Assembly: GCA_947561395.2 (NCBI GenBank)
Contig: OX387183.1
Location: 37,554,901-37,618,900, forward strand
From: Buxus sempervirens
Taxonomy: Eukaryota; Streptophyta; Magnoliopsida; Buxales; Buxaceae
Reading direction: 5' to 3'
DNA length: 64,000 bases
Made by a program: the position numbers and the translations under genes. Numbering within the stretch: the first letter of the stretch is position 1; every line of letters starts with the position of its first letter. Below are positions 24,365 to 36,880 of this stretch, piece after piece. Below the pieces are notes generated by a model. The model had not been told where the DNA came from and did no database searches. It saw only the letters and a program-made list of their open reading frames with translations.

Positions 24365-27211
24365 AGGCCTCTCCTCAAGCAAATGGCCAAGAGTTTGAGA
24401 GCTAGAAGCTGGAGATTGAAGAGCTCCAAGTAAAGAAGGGAACCGTTGCCGCATTGCTCCCAGAAACCCAGGTAAGCCTGGAACTTCTTTATTTTTCTGT
24501 TTTACATTCTAGGGTTAGATCTTTCTTCTACCTTTCTGAAGAATGATGGCCTACTCTTTGTGCTTGAAACCACTTTCCCTACTCAAAGTACCTCGAGACT
24601 CCCTCTAGCCGTAAAACGTGAGAGGGATCTAGGGGAAACAAGACAGGGAATTGACCCTTAGTGTTAGAACCCTCTTGAATAGCCTATGATTGTGTGAAAC
24701 ACCATTCCCTACTCAAAGTATCCCAAGACTATCTCGAAACCGTAAAAACGGGGAGAGAGAACTAGGGGAAACGAGAATGGAACGGAACCCTAGTTATAGA
24801 ACCCCCATTTTATTGATATGCTTTGAATGCTATATGTTGTGATGATTGAAGAGATGATTTTTACACGTGCACACATAGCACTTGTTTTGTTGGAATCGGC
24901 TTGTATTTCGGATCTATCGTATTCATTGTGATAGATCCAAAATAAATGGCCCTAAGCAGTTCCGGGACATTTCTTAATGGTTTTCAAAATGATTTCAAGC
25001 AGGTTATCTTTGAGTATTGAAGACCTCATGGTCTAACCTCTCGGTTTTGGGCGTTTTTGCTCCATTTTAGGGTTTTTGGCATATTCTCTCCAATCGAAGA
25101 GAATGGTGAGCCAAACTTGTGCTCTATTTCTTCCTAGAGGTTTTTCAATACTTTTTCAAATAATTTTGATTTGGATTGCATGGATTACACACACTTGATC
25201 ACTGTTTTAGATTGATTTTACTTAAAAATGGCAAAACTGGACAGCATCTGTACCCTAACTTCGGACACTCATAACTTCATCATCCGGATGAATTTTGGAG
25301 TGATTCTAAAGACATGTGAAAGGTGAGGCTGTCTAGTTCTTGTCTGTAAAATTTCATTAATTTTTATGAAGTGGATTTTTCACACCATTCAATCAAAGTT
25401 GACAGGTCAGTTCAAGCCAGATTGCTGAACCTGTCACTTTGAATGAGCACCATTAGCTCGATTTAAGTCCGATTAGAGTGATTTTGGTTTCTGTGTTTTC
25501 TTTTGTGAGTCTACTTTCAAATCCAGTTGGTTTCACAATTTTTTGATTTCATTTGTATCTTGTGTGACTGATTTACTCAGGACTGCCCTATTGCACAATT
25601 TTGTGCTGATCTGTGATCCTCTATGCATGTTCATGAGGTCACCCAAGTCACGTCCGAATGGAGTTTGATGTGAGGCCTATTTCATTTGAAATATGGCACT
25701 ACATACTTCATTCAGGCAAAATTTCACTGATTTATATGGAGCCAATCTCCCAAAATGAATTTCCAAAGTTTCCTACTTTTTACTTTTAACAATTTCCAAC
25801 AGCAGATTTCAAATGAGCATAACTCTTAGGATTTTCACCGGATTTAATTGAAAATTTTCATGAGTCTTCTATTTATCATAATCTTTCAAATGGATATGAT
25901 TTGATTCAATTTGAATTTGATTTGAATGATTTATGGTCAAATGGCTCCATCTTTTACCGAATTTTCCGGATTTGTCTTAACTTGTTTGTGTCCAAGTTTT
26001 GCTTTGATTTCCATTTAAATGGTGATGTCCTAGAAGTGATACTTCCATAAAAGAAAGTCTAAGATTCATTGGACTTCTCATGTGGAGGAATCATACATGT
26101 GTTTAATTTTTTTAAGCCTTTTTTAGTACTTTAGCAAGCCTTCTTATTTTGAACATGAACAACACTGGGCAACCACCTTGTGTGGGTGAATGGGGGTGCC
26201 TAACACCTTCCCCCGTTCATAATCTAATCCCCTTACCCGTCTCTGGATTTTATTTTCAAAGTAGAGTTATTTTTACTCTAGTTTTTGCCTTTTTGTTTAT
26301 TTTGATGATTTTGGTGTCCATTCACACCTAAAAAGAATGGTGGCGACTCTCCCAATTTTACGAATCCAGTGTGATGACCGGAAAAGTCACAGGATTAATT
26401 TTTCTCCATGTCTCACACCAACCAACCTTGTATAACATATATGAGTTTCAAATGAATGCTAGCATGTTTTGGCTCACTTGTTGATCTTTCATTCTAGCAT
26501 GTTTTTCTTTCACTTTAGCTCTACTTTCTTTCATTTTCCTCTTTAAGAGGGGACTCCCATGGTAAGGGGAGGAAGGCCAAGTCGAAGTGGGAGAGGATGG
26601 GAGATTGGAAACCACCCAAGGTCTCACCATGGTTCACTTCTATGTCTATTTTCATCTATGGGAGAGAGTGTTCTCCCTCTTCCCCTTTAAATCATTGTAC
26701 CCCATTTAAACCCCACGATCCCTTCTTTTATTTGCTCTCTAGATTCTTTTCTAGCATGATTTGCCATTGATTTATGTCATAGAGAGGATGCATAAGCACA
26801 CACATTCCATGCTCGCACCCACCCACACACATGCATGTGTTCTCTTTGAAGCATCTAGAATCCCCTTTTATCTCTTTGAATGCTTGTTTATTCTATTACC
26901 ACAAGAGCATGCAAATGGTTTAGCCGTATGGACTGAGGTTTAGACCATCCGGGTTACCTCCTCTCTTCTCCCCATAGAAGAGGGTAGGATGCCTCCAATA
27001 CCCAAATAGGGACACCTAAGGTTTCTATTTGAGCTTCTGAATTTTGAATGAAGGGGGGAGGGAAGGCGCCAAGCCTGAAACCCCTCTCATTGGCTTGAAG
27101 GTGGTGAAATGAGCAAAATAGGGCTCAACCCCTTTACCTGAACCATTGTAGGCCCACACAGTCCCTAGTTTCCCCGAGAAACCAGAGAACCCAAGCGCCA
27201 ATAAAAATTGC

Positions 27212-27231
27212 AAAAAAAAAAAAAAAAAAAA
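27212..27231 (+). repeat. Poly-A tract of about 20 bases
   Basis: An uninterrupted A run within A2, just before the distal hairpins. Confidence 0.8.
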
Positions 27232-27243
27232 CAGTTTTTTAAG

Positions 27244-27347
27244 CTTGACTGACAACTCAGGTCGGTCAAGCAGGTTTTTTAATGTATTCGAAATCATATT
27301 TCGGACACACTTATTTTAAGTGTATCCGAAATATAATTCCGGATACA
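27244..27347. repeat. Distal hairpin cluster of A2
   Basis: CTTGACTGAC (27244) faces GTCGGTCAAG with one mismatch. TGTATTCGAAAT (27283) faces ATTTCGGACACA. TGTATCCGAAAT (27321) faces ATTCCGGATACA. The stem family is the one used in A2's promoter-side cluster 4 kb away. Confidence 0.8.
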
Positions 27348-28015
27348 TCCAGAAAAATACAAAAAAATGCATATTTTGTTTTCCTTGATAATATTTAACC
27401 TTTTTCAATAAATTCAAATAAATCCCATAGGTTTCGGGTTGACCTATGACCCAAGATGGGTTTCGGGCCCAATAAGCCCAAATCAAGTATCCGTGGGCCT
27501 TCTAACGGGGCCCTCCCAATCCTAACCAAATCAACCAAAGTCGAAAGGGGTTATTCTGCATAACCCCAAACGGGACTTGAGCTTTCACTGAAGCCCAAAT
27601 TGGCATCTTGTGGGCCTTCCAACGGGGCCCACCCATCAGACCCAGACCACTCGGGACAAAAAGATAAAATCAAATATAAAGGGACCCACACCACTTTGGT
27701 GGTCCCCACTAGACCTAATAAAAAATGCATGTTTTTGTTTAGGATTCGGGTGAGATGAACCAAAAATGAATTGACTCAAACCAGGAAAACCCATGGGACT
27801 TGTCAACCGACGGAGCGGACTAAGGTGTCTACGGACTTCCCCAGACCGTAACCGAGACCTTACACTCAAGCTGCAAACCACCAAATAGATTGACCTAGGT
27901 ACACCGGTGTCTGCATGCACCCCATTAGGCAGTAGCGACTTCGATTTCTCGATTTACCCCAATATGAGGCACGCACTCCACGTGCGCCCCGCCGTACGAC
28001 CTAGCACACACGTAT

Positions 28016-30115
28016 GATATGATATCTTGATGAAATTTTATATTCCACTGTATAGAAGATTGTTTAAAGCCATAAATTGACTTCAAAAGTCTACACAATT
28101 TGTGCTCTTGGCCTTCTTTTATGAATCCAATAGGTTATTCTATATAGATTTCTTCTTTTAATTCTCTATTGAGAAAAGCTGTCTTTACATCCATTTGATG
28201 TAACTCAAGATCTAAATTAGCTACTATGGCTAAAATGATACGAATTGAGTTGAATCTCACAATAGGAGAAAATGTCTCTTCATAGTCAATCCCTTCTTGT
28301 TGCATATAGCCTTTTGCTACAAGGCGAACCTTATATTTTTCTATTGTGTCATTTGCCTTGCGCTTTATTTTGAGAATACATTTGTTCCCAATTGCATTCT
28401 AGCCCTTCGGAAGATCAACTAAGTCCCAAACTTTGTTCGATCTCATGGAATCCATTTCTTCTTCTAATTCCTTCATCCATTGTTTTTTCGCAAGACATTT
28501 AAGAGTTTCATCAAAATTTCTCGATTCACCTTCCTCTTGAGGTGCAACAAGAAATGGTTCTCTTTCAATCTCAAATCATCGACGTGAAATTAATCCACAG
28601 TTACTACGCCATATTTGAGATTGTTGTGAAACAAATTCATCATTTCTTGAATCTCTCCCACTTGAACTAGATATTGTTGATGGATTATCAAAATCTTCCA
28701 TCATTTGAATTTGATAAAACAAATTATCATAATCAGCTATCTCAAAGAAAGATAAATCTTTCTTAATTTCACCTTGAGACTGAAAATCATTTTCTAAGAA
28801 AATGGTATCTCGAGATTCAAACTCAATAACACTCCCACTATATGTGTCACCAATGAACACATATCCTTTGGAGGTGTCAGAGTATCTAATAAAAATACTC
28901 TTTTTACCCCTTGGACCCAATTTTCCATGTTTATGACATGGATCAATAACATATGCAGCACAAACCCAAGGTCTCAAATTGCTTAGATCAAGCTTTCGAC
29001 CTGTCCATAGTTCATAAGGGGTGAAAGTTACTGATTTTGAAGGCACTCAGTTAAGTACATATGCAGTTGTTAATAATGCATCACCCCAATTGGCGATTGG
29101 TAAATTAGCTTGTGCCATCATGGACCCAACCATTTCTAACAAGGTTCTATTTTTTCTTTCCGCAACACCATTTTGTTGTGGAGTACTGGGAATAGTTAAT
29201 TGTCTACCTATTCCCTTTTCATCACAAATTTGTTTGAACTTATTAGACAAATACTCACGTCCACGATCAGTTCCTAACATTTTAATCTTCTGGTCTAACT
29301 GATTCTCAACAAACTTTAAATATCTCCTGAAGCAATTTAATGCTTCAGATTTGTGAGATATCAAATAGACAAAATTGAAACGTGAATAACCATCAATAAA
29401 TGTGATAAAATATGAAGCTCCATGTCTCACCCTTACATTCATTGGCCCACAAATGTCAGAATGAATTAATTGCAATGGAAAATAAGCTCTAGTTCCTATA
29501 CCAAATGATTTTCTTGCAGTTTTTCCTGCTAAGCAAGATTCACATAAGGCTAGATTAACTTTTTCAACAGGGCCTAATAATTTGTCTTTGGCTAATCTTT
29601 GCATTCGTTATTGCCCATTGTGGCCTAGCCTAGCTTGCCAAACAGTCACATCTACATTTGAAATACTAGTACACACATCAAAGGAAAAAATAGTACTTGT
29701 CACATTACACATACTATAATCAGTATCAAGTACTATAAAACCATTTAGTACATAACTTGATCCATAATAAGTTGTCCCTATAAATATTTCCACACCATTA
29801 CCATGAAAATTTAATACATAACAAAACTTAAGTAGTAAAACTATAGAAACCATGTTTTCCTGAATTTCCGGAGCATATAAAACATCATGTTGGATTAAGG
29901 TTTGGCCACCTCTCATATTCAACTTGCAGATGCCAATACCCTTCACTTAAACTCTTGAATTATTGCCCCATGTATCGATCTTATTGCTTGTGGAATTCGA
30001 CGATATTCTACAAAAGCATCTCAATCTCTTGCTACGTGGTCTGTGGTCCCTGAGCCTACAATCCACAAAGGATGAGATTTAGTTAAAAACGCATAACTTG
30101 AAACATAAGACATAC
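28016..30115 (-). pseudogene. Ty1/copia pol, protease to reverse transcriptase (N-terminal part)
   Basis: Reading leftward: a protease/pre-integrase remnant (29946-29608, ending VWQARLGHNGQ); integrase (29604-29047) with CESCLAGK, LIHSDICGP, TDRGREYLS and TPQQNGVAERKNR; then PYELWTGRKLDLSNLRPW (29046-28576); then reverse transcriptase with [32 protein letters not shown] and MDVKTAFLN, up to FHQDI where A2 interrupts. In-frame stops and shifts occur at about 29606, 29047, 28576 and 28400. This element would copy its RNA and integrate the cDNA; this copy is dead. Remaining pol is at 21698-22729. Confidence 0.92.
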
Positions 30116-30993
30116 TTATATGAGGACTAAGGGATTATACCTTCTTTGTCTCGGAACATTTATGAGCAAAGTGACCTTCTTTCCACAGTTGTAGCATTTC
30201 ATTTTCATTTTGTTCCACTTAAAAGGACACTTTTTTTTACCTGGCTGGTTATGCCTTGGCTTCCCAGAGATCTTGCCATTACCTTTGCCTTTCTTAAAAT
30301 GACCACTAAAATGCTTTTTCTTAAAACCCAAAGATCCTTGCGCACTAGTGTTAGCCATAAACACTTCATTAGTGGTTTTACTTGCCTCATGACGGTCTTC
30401 TTCCAATTCCAAATGATGACTTGTATCATTGAAAGTTTTAATACTTTCATTATGTGTCAAGTGAACTTGCATGTGCTCCCAACTGTGAGACAAAGATCGA
30501 ATCACTACTTGAACTTGTTTTTCATCAGTCAGCACATGTCCAGCATCTTGCAGTTCACTTATCATGCTTGAAATTTTCCTTAAATGTTGTTTCATAGTAT
30601 TGTTAGGGCTTTTCTTATACGTGTCGAACTTGATGGTCAGCTACCTAAGTTTGGTAATAGAAGTTGCACCAAACTTTTCTTTCAAAGCCTCTCATATGTC
30701 TTTTCCCGTCTCATAAGACTTGAACTCATGCATGATATCATTGTCCATGCTACTCAAACAATGTAATTCAAGAAATTGTGTTCTTCTTTTTGTAGGCAAT
30801 GTAAGCCTCTTTATCTTTTACTTGTTGAGCCATTGTACCATCTTCAGGCTCTTTCATGGTACGGTTAAGCGCTTCAAGCACCTATTGTTCCTCCAAGACA
30901 TATTGGATTTTCATTTGCATATCTCAAAATTTTTACCATTAAAATTTTACCCTTATTAAGTTTAGCTACTATATTTTCAGATTCTAAAGGCAT
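30116..30993 (-). pseudogene. Ty1/copia gag
   Basis: Starts at an ATG at 30993 (MPLESEN). It has the copia gag features MKIQYVLEEQ, KDKEAYIAY and VIRSLSHSWEHMQVHL, then a basic region and a zinc knuckle (CYNCG) that loses frame by one base before the EGHFAHKC half. A TAG follows EEQ near 30880. Long frame changes near 30930 and 30600. It belongs to the pol at 28016-30115. Confidence 0.85.
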
Positions 30994-31384
30994 GAAGAAT
31001 AACAAGATATCTACACATATACATATATTCACATAATTAATGCTAAGCACAACACATATTTACTTTGTTACTCAATAAAAATAATGTTAATTCATATAAT
31101 GGCATGGAATCGAAAGTTCACTAAGTTCCCAACCATCATCCAAAAACCAAAAGTGCAAGTAACATTAATTTAAATTCAGTAAACAAAGTTCTAGTTCTTA
31201 AGACAAATCACATATTAACTCTTAGAACACCCACTTGAAACATGTATACTAAAATATGCAATTTAAATATATAATCACAAAGACATTTATTTTCATTCAT
31301 ATAAAATCAATAATAAAAAAATATATAACACATTCTCATATACAAGCCATTCTATAAGATAAAACAATCTATCTATATTTCCAA
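30994..31384. other. AT-rich region between copia gag and the ORF relic
   Basis: No gene, PBS or LTR terminus identified on either strand. Confidence 0.35.
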
Positions 31385-31848
31385 CAAAGAACCCGAACCC
31401 TCCTTGGAATAGTATCCTCAATTTTATTTCGAATCAAATTTGATACTATTTCTTCAACCTAAGGAACCATTATATTACTAATGGTATGACCTCCAGCTCT
31501 CCTTAAAATGCCAATTATTTTATGCATTAAATACTCTTTTATAAATGCTTTCACAAATCAATCATAATCTCTTACAATTAAAGAATTCCAAATATCCCTT
31601 TAAACTTGTTGCCATGATCCAAATAAAGAATCATATAGTACTTGGTATTGTTGGTGTTGACTTAAAGCATATCCTCGATGAATGACTTCTTCCATTACAC
31701 TATTAAGTGTTTGTACATGCATAATCATATCATTTCTAGGACCTGTCCTTATAACTTTCAATGTGTGCAATCACTTTCTAAGCCTTGCCCTTTGTTGAGG
31801 GGTTCTTGCCACCATCGGAACCCTCATTAAGAGTGGTACTTGTGACAT
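31385..31848 (-). pseudogene. Unrecognised ORF relic with four in-frame stops
   Basis: From an ATG at 31848 one frame stays protein-like for about 155 codons apart from stops at about 31771-31773 (TGA), 31603 (TAA), 31561 (TGA) and 31460 (TAG). Readable stretches include VARTPQQRARLRK, GPRNDMIMHVQTLNSVMEEV, SQHQQYQVLYDSLFGSWQQ and FVKAFIKEYLMHKIIG. Three stops replace positions where Trp would fit and one where Gln would. I do not recognise the family. It lies upstream of the copia gag, same strand, so it may be an extra element ORF or an older relic. Confidence 0.5.
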
Positions 31849-32165
31849 TATTTCCTAACAAATGTGGGAAATTTGCTTAGACATTATATTATAAAATAAA
31901 AACACACAATTAAAGGATACTAGATATTTACTTTCAATATCCTCAATTATTAACTCATATCAACAATTAGATATGACAATAATTGTTTGAAAGAGACTCA
32001 CAATAGCATAAAAATAAGTTTTAGGTGTGCAGATCAGTATACAATTACTTTAATCTGATTAAAACCCCTTAAAAAAACACTTATTTTGACTAAAAAACTC
32101 AAAAAATAGCCAAAATGGGTCAAACCGGGCTGGGTTGCTCCAGGTCGGTCTGGGCATGTGGCAAG
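31849..32165. other. AT-rich stretch between the ORF relic and the LTR at 32166
   Basis: No recognisable gene or boundary. Confidence 0.3.
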
Positions 32166-32412
32166 TGTAAAACCCCAACCCGGATTATATCTTAATTATT
32201 AAGATTAATTATCTAAAGTGTGATTATTAGACTAATTAAATACTTGTATTATGAAGATGAGGTAAATGTGGATTATACTTGAGGATTTATGGAAATCAAA
32301 TTGAACTTTATTGAAGTTATTAAGTTAAGGTTAGTTAGTGTTATATCTTAATTACAATTGGCTAAGGTATCCTTCAATATTGGAAATCAAATTCTGAAAA
32401 ATTAGAGTTAGG
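32166..32412 (+). mobile_element. Start of an older LTR (host of B1 and B2)
   Basis: Begins TGTAAAACCCCAACCCGG, a chromovirus-type LTR start. B1 interrupts it after 32412, and it seems to resume at 39363-39465 with repeated GTACCTAAAGTACC-like text before B2 interrupts it again. Its 3' part is not in the window. Confidence 0.5.
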
Positions 32413-33224
32413 TGTGAAACCCCGTTCCAATATCCCTAGCACACCCTAACCAGTGAGTGTGATGTGTAGGTGAAATTGTAGAAGCCCAAGCTTGAAGCTA
32501 GCCAAGTGGCTAAGCCCCGGCTCGACAGTGACTTATGAAGGTGCAACCTCTATTTTGTTAAATGAGATTTCCTAGTGTGAGAAAAATTGGCTAAGTGTGG
32601 TTGGTATTGTGCAATAGGAGGAGAGTGGCAAACTTTTGAAATTGGTGTTTTGTGATAAATTACTTAAGTGAGAAAAGAAAAGAAAAATAAACCCAAAACC
32701 CTCATTCAACAACACCCGACCCTTCACTCTTCTCCCCTCTCTCTTCATCTCCCTCCTCCCTTCCCACTCCCATTATTCACCTCTTTCTCTCCCCATTCTG
32801 TTCCCATCACTTCCCCACTTACTTTGCACCCTTTTGAAGAAAACCCTAGCAAGAAGAGAACCCAAGTGCCATTTTCGTTTGGTGAAGAAGCTTGGAGATT
32901 TTTAGTGGAACCAACCAAGAGGCACCCCAAGAACTGTTCGTGAGTTGCAAAGGAAGCAAGAAGACTTGCTTAAGTGATTGCAAGAAGTAAGCAACACCAC
33001 CCCTCCCATAGTTCGAGTTTTGGCCATTTTCGTATATAAATGTTAATGTTAGGTTTGAGTATGAAAATGCTTATTTGTCTAAATAGAGGGGATTTTTCTT
33101 GTGGGTTTTGTGAGTAGGAGATAACTACACATGTTAGGAACAATTTAGAGCCCAACAACAACCAAAACGAGTGAGATTTGAGAAAACCCCAAAATCCCAA
33201 AAGTTCGGATTTTGCGAACTGTCA

Positions 33225-33415
33225 AAAAGCCCAGCCGCCCGAGAAGTCGCTCGAGCGGGCATCAGGCGGTAGTTATAGGTAGTGTTATGAAGTGATTTAA
33301 GTCATGGCCACTCGAGCGACTGTTCTAGCGACTAGTTTAACAGAAGAACCCAAGAGCAAATATTTGGCCGCTCGAAGCCGGTTCGAGCGACCTATCGAGC
33401 GCTCCTACAAGAAAT
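33225..33415. repeat. CTCGAG-rich palindromic cluster in B1
   Basis: Repeated CGCTCGAGCG, CACTCGAGCGAC, TTCGAGCGACC and TCGAGCGCTC cores. Matches B2 at 40730-40883. Confidence 0.65.
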
Positions 33416-35250
33416 TCCAAAATTTGAGTTTTTAGCCCAAATTGAACTACCCTTTGTCTTTATTCAAATGCAACCTATGTATGAGTGAGATTTAGGAGTC
33501 TAGGAGGTGTTCCAACTGGAGTTATCACGAAATTCCAAATAGTGAAGATTTTGGGTACGTTTTGCTTACAATAGGTCTTACAAAGAATTCATGTCCCAGA
33601 TTTTTATAAAAGTGGGATAAGTTGATTTCACCAATTCAAATGCTTCCCAAATGACCTATAGAAGTAGAATACAAGAACCAAACTCAAGTTGCATGAGTTT
33701 TCAAAGGAGTTGAGGCATGAGTTGCCAAAATGGGTCAAGGAATGTGAGAAGCTTCCAAAAGTGTGACTTTAACCTAGATATTACCACTAATTGGTTCTAT
33801 TCAAATCCAACCTACGTGTAGGTGAGAATTACGTGTCTAGTAAGTGTTCCAAGTGAAAGTACCTCGAAATTCTAAATACCCAAGGATGTTGGGTACATGT
33901 TACCTAGGAAGGCCTTACATAGGGTTTCTATCCCAGATTCCTATAGAGGTAGAATAACTTGGATCCACCACTTAGATCATCTTTCAATTAACCTTTAGAG
34001 ATGGATAATAATTCCATAAATGAAGGAGCAGCGGCCCCATGACATTGGTATAGGGATATTAAAAAGAGGGCATAGGTTACCTAAAATTATGTACAAGTAT
34101 CAAAGAATTAAGGTGTAGGTTACCCAAAATGAGTCTTGAAAGATAGAAGTTTCTGGAAAACCAAACCTTTACCCTTGTCTAGCAATGTGAGTACCCTACA
34201 CCTGAAATTATGGGCTTCGGCCTGGTGTGCGCACCCGATTTCGGTTGCACGACGAGGCGCACGCAAAACGATGCGTGCCTCGGGATTTTTTGGAGTCGCC
34301 ACTGCCTGATCGGGTGTAGGCAGACACCTGGGTGCCTAAGTTCTTCTACTAAGGCTTGGTCTGCGGCTTGAGATTCTAAGTATGTTCTCGGTTGCGGTCT
34401 GGGGAAGTCCATAGACACCCCAGTACACCCCGTCAAGTGACGGGTCCCATAGGTTTCCCTGGTTTTGAGTCAACTCAGTTGGTTTCTCACTCACCCGATT
34501 CCTATTCCAGCATGTAATTTGATTAAGTCTGGCGGGACCGCCAAAGTTGTGTGGGTCCCTTTACTTGATTTTATCTCCTTAATTAAAGTGATGTGGGTCT
34601 GATTGGGCGGGCCCCGTTGGAGGGCCCGCGAATTCCTGGGTGGGCTCGGTTGAGCCCACGTGTCTCCTTGGTGGGCCTCAATCTAAACCTGAGAGGCCCT
34701 TTGGGCTTTGGTTCAAGTGAATTGATTTTATTTAAATTCCAGTTTGATTATTTAAGTGATTTCTATGCACAAGTGGGCCGGGACTGTTTGTGGGCCCTTG
34801 AGTGGGCCTCACCCTGGTTGCCAAGTGTTTTGAGTTATTCTTGATTAACCTTTGCCAAAATGGGCCAGGCCTTGGGCTCGGGGCCCTTTACCTGGGCTCG
34901 GGCTTGAAAGCCCAAGACTTCTTGAGTTAGGGTTTTGAAACCTTAACCTTGGTTGGTTAATGGGCTTGGTGGGCCCGATAGGCCCTGCCCTTTGCCTTGG
35001 CCAAACCATATCTAAGTCTAGATCAACATGCTTCAAAATTGGGCTTGGGTGGGCCTCCAATGGTGTGGCCCACTCAAATGGATTGATTTTATCTTTATTT
35101 AACAAAAGGAGTTTGTCGGGCTTGGTGGGCCCCGTTGGAAGGCCCACCGGGAATCAATTTGGGCCGGGTGTCCAAGGCCCATCGGGTTGATCAAACACAT
35201 CAAAAAAAATAGCACAAAATCACAAAATGACACAAATGGCATTCTGGCAG

Positions 35251-35392
35251 TGTAGCCGGCCTGAGATGCCGGTTACACACATAAGTTAGTGTATCCGGCC
35301 TTCTTTGCCGGTTATAAACAGACCTCAGTGTATCCGGCATTTGTTGCCGGCTACACACATGACTCTGTTGATCCGGCCTGAGTTGCCGGATC
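35251..35392. repeat. Distal hairpin cluster of A3
   Basis: TGTAGCCGGC (35251-35260) faces GCCGGTTACA (35268-35277). GTATCCGGC (about 35291) faces GCCGGTTATA. TGTATCCGGC (35329-35338) faces GCCGGCTACA (35346-35355). GATCCGGC (35370-35377) pairs perfectly with GCCGGATC (35385-35392). Confidence 0.8.
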
Positions 35393-36700
35393 ACCATACA
35401 GAGTCTAATTTTTTGGATTTTTTCAATGGGGTTGGTTTCTTGGGTCTCCTAGGATGTTCTGGGGGTCGTGTGGGCCCCTGTGTGGGCCCACAGTGGTTCC
35501 AAAATAGAGAAGAATGAGCTTCTCTTTAGGGAAAACTAAGAGGATGGGAGGAGGTTAGGGATTTGCCTCCTCTCTCTAAACCAAATCAACACACAAACAG
35601 GGACTCAAGTGTCCCTGTTTTGGTTCCCTTCCTTCTTCTAAGAACCCACCATTACTTTACATAGAAAAAGCGAAACGAGGCATCCATAAGCATGTTCAAG
35701 TCACAACAAAACTGAAGAACAAGGTAGGCCATTAAGAGTTAAAAAAAAACAAGTTCTCCGTGCATGCAAATCATATTAAGCAGTAGCACATGTATGGTAC
35801 CTAGATATGCTTCTAATGAATGAAAAAATAAGCATGCTTACGAAGCCGGCACAAGGCCGAATGGGCTGGTTTTTTCATGACCCGAAATAATGACTAACAA
35901 GACAAAATCATGATTAACACATACAAAACAGCAAATAAGATGGGATACTCACATGATCCTAAAGAGGGCAAAACATATATTTTAGACAATAATCAATCCG
36001 TGCCTGCGTACGACAATAACTAGGCCTTATGTGAATAAACAAATAGAGGATACACTTAGCATGCATCAGGTGCTATATTCATCATCCTACCCACATACAT
36101 CATCCATTCATCCTAAAAAGGAAGCACTTGAAGAAGGGAAGAGGGGGGTTACTCGTGGGGTACATTAGACGATTAATCAAGACGGACAAACTCCCACTTT
36201 AAATGAAACAAATTAATAGACCAAAAGAACCATTAAGAGCATCTTATATGTTACCCTCTTCCTCCCTCGGAGACATGCTTGAAATGGTAAGACATGCTTG
36301 AAATGGGGAAGACAAAATAGAGAAAGAAAAGGCAAGACATGCTTGAAATGGTAAGAAACACATGGTTGAAAACACATGCTCATATGGAGCTCATTTTTAT
36401 ATATTATGAACAAAATACCATGGGGAACATTACCTTGGGGCCTTGTGACCTTCGAGTGGTGTGCTCACCCTTTCTTGAAGCTTGAACACCGCTGGAACAC
36501 CACCTTCAAGGCACCACCAGCAGCTCCTTTGAGTTTCTTCTTGGGTGGAGATGAAGAAGGCAAAGAGAGAAGAGGGCTTTGGGAGAGAGCAAGAGAAGGA
36601 GAGTCTTGGGAGAGAGCAAGAGAGCTTGGGGGAGATGGGGGATCAAAACAAAAATCAGCCCAACACAATGAGCCGACCCCCCTTTGTGCTAGGGTTTTTT

Positions 36701-36710
36701 CTTTTTATAA
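36701..36710 (-). promoter_or_regulatory. TATA-like box of A3
   Basis: TTATAAAAAG on the minus strand, about 100 bp downstream (sense) of the hairpins at 36813-36880. Confidence 0.5.
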
Positions 36711-36812
36711 AGAATGACCAAAAGTCAATTACTTTTCCCTTTCACAACCAAAACCTTAACCCTTTTTCATTTGTGCCCTTTTTTAAAGAAAACTCATGAT
36801 TGCATTCTTTTC

Positions 36813-36880
36813 TTAGCCTCCAAGTAAACTTGGAGGCTAAGTTTGCTTGGACGAATTCTCCACATGGAGAATTCGTCCAA
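36813..36880. repeat. Promoter-side hairpins of A3, unrelated stems
   Basis: TTAGCCTCCAAG (36813-36824) pairs with CTTGGAGGCTAA (36829-36840), 12 bp. TTGGACGAATTCTCCA (36847-36862) pairs with TGGAGAATTCGTCCAA (36865-36880), 16 bp around two bases. They sit where A1, A2 and A4 carry TATCCG hairpins, but the sequence is different. Confidence 0.9.

Larger units (their letters stand above)
23954..26390 (+). mobile_element. LTR of a second gypsy family (family D) nested in A2
   Basis: Begins TGTAGACACCCC. It carries its own hairpins (24042-24187), a TATA (24355) and a 3' part with GGGGTGCCTAACACC and TGGTGGCGACTCTC (about 26339). A2 sequence resumes by about 26400, as shown by similarity to A4 near 42040-42330. 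The right end is approximate (GTCACA at about 26390) and I found no matching target-site duplication for the left flank CCTAC. Confidence 0.6.
22730..28010 (+). mobile_element. Giant-LTR family A, copy A2, inserted in copia pol
   Basis: Starts TGTAAGCACC, ends CTAGCACACA, and is flanked by the exact 5-bp duplication CGTAT (22725-22729 and 28011-28015). It lies in the copia reverse transcriptase between FHQDI and AFIMIDEDHC. At 5281 bp it includes a nested family D LTR (23954 to about 26390), leaving about 2.8 kb of its own. There is no second copy of its ends inside, so it behaves as a solo LTR, sense plus. It carries hairpins, TATA, a pyrimidine-rich leader (about 23700-23830) and the distal hairpins. 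Confidence 0.85.

Noticed and set aside
23954..26390. Target-site duplication for the family D LTR
   Set aside because: The left flank CCTAC does not recur at any plausible right end near 26390; the boundary stays approximate.
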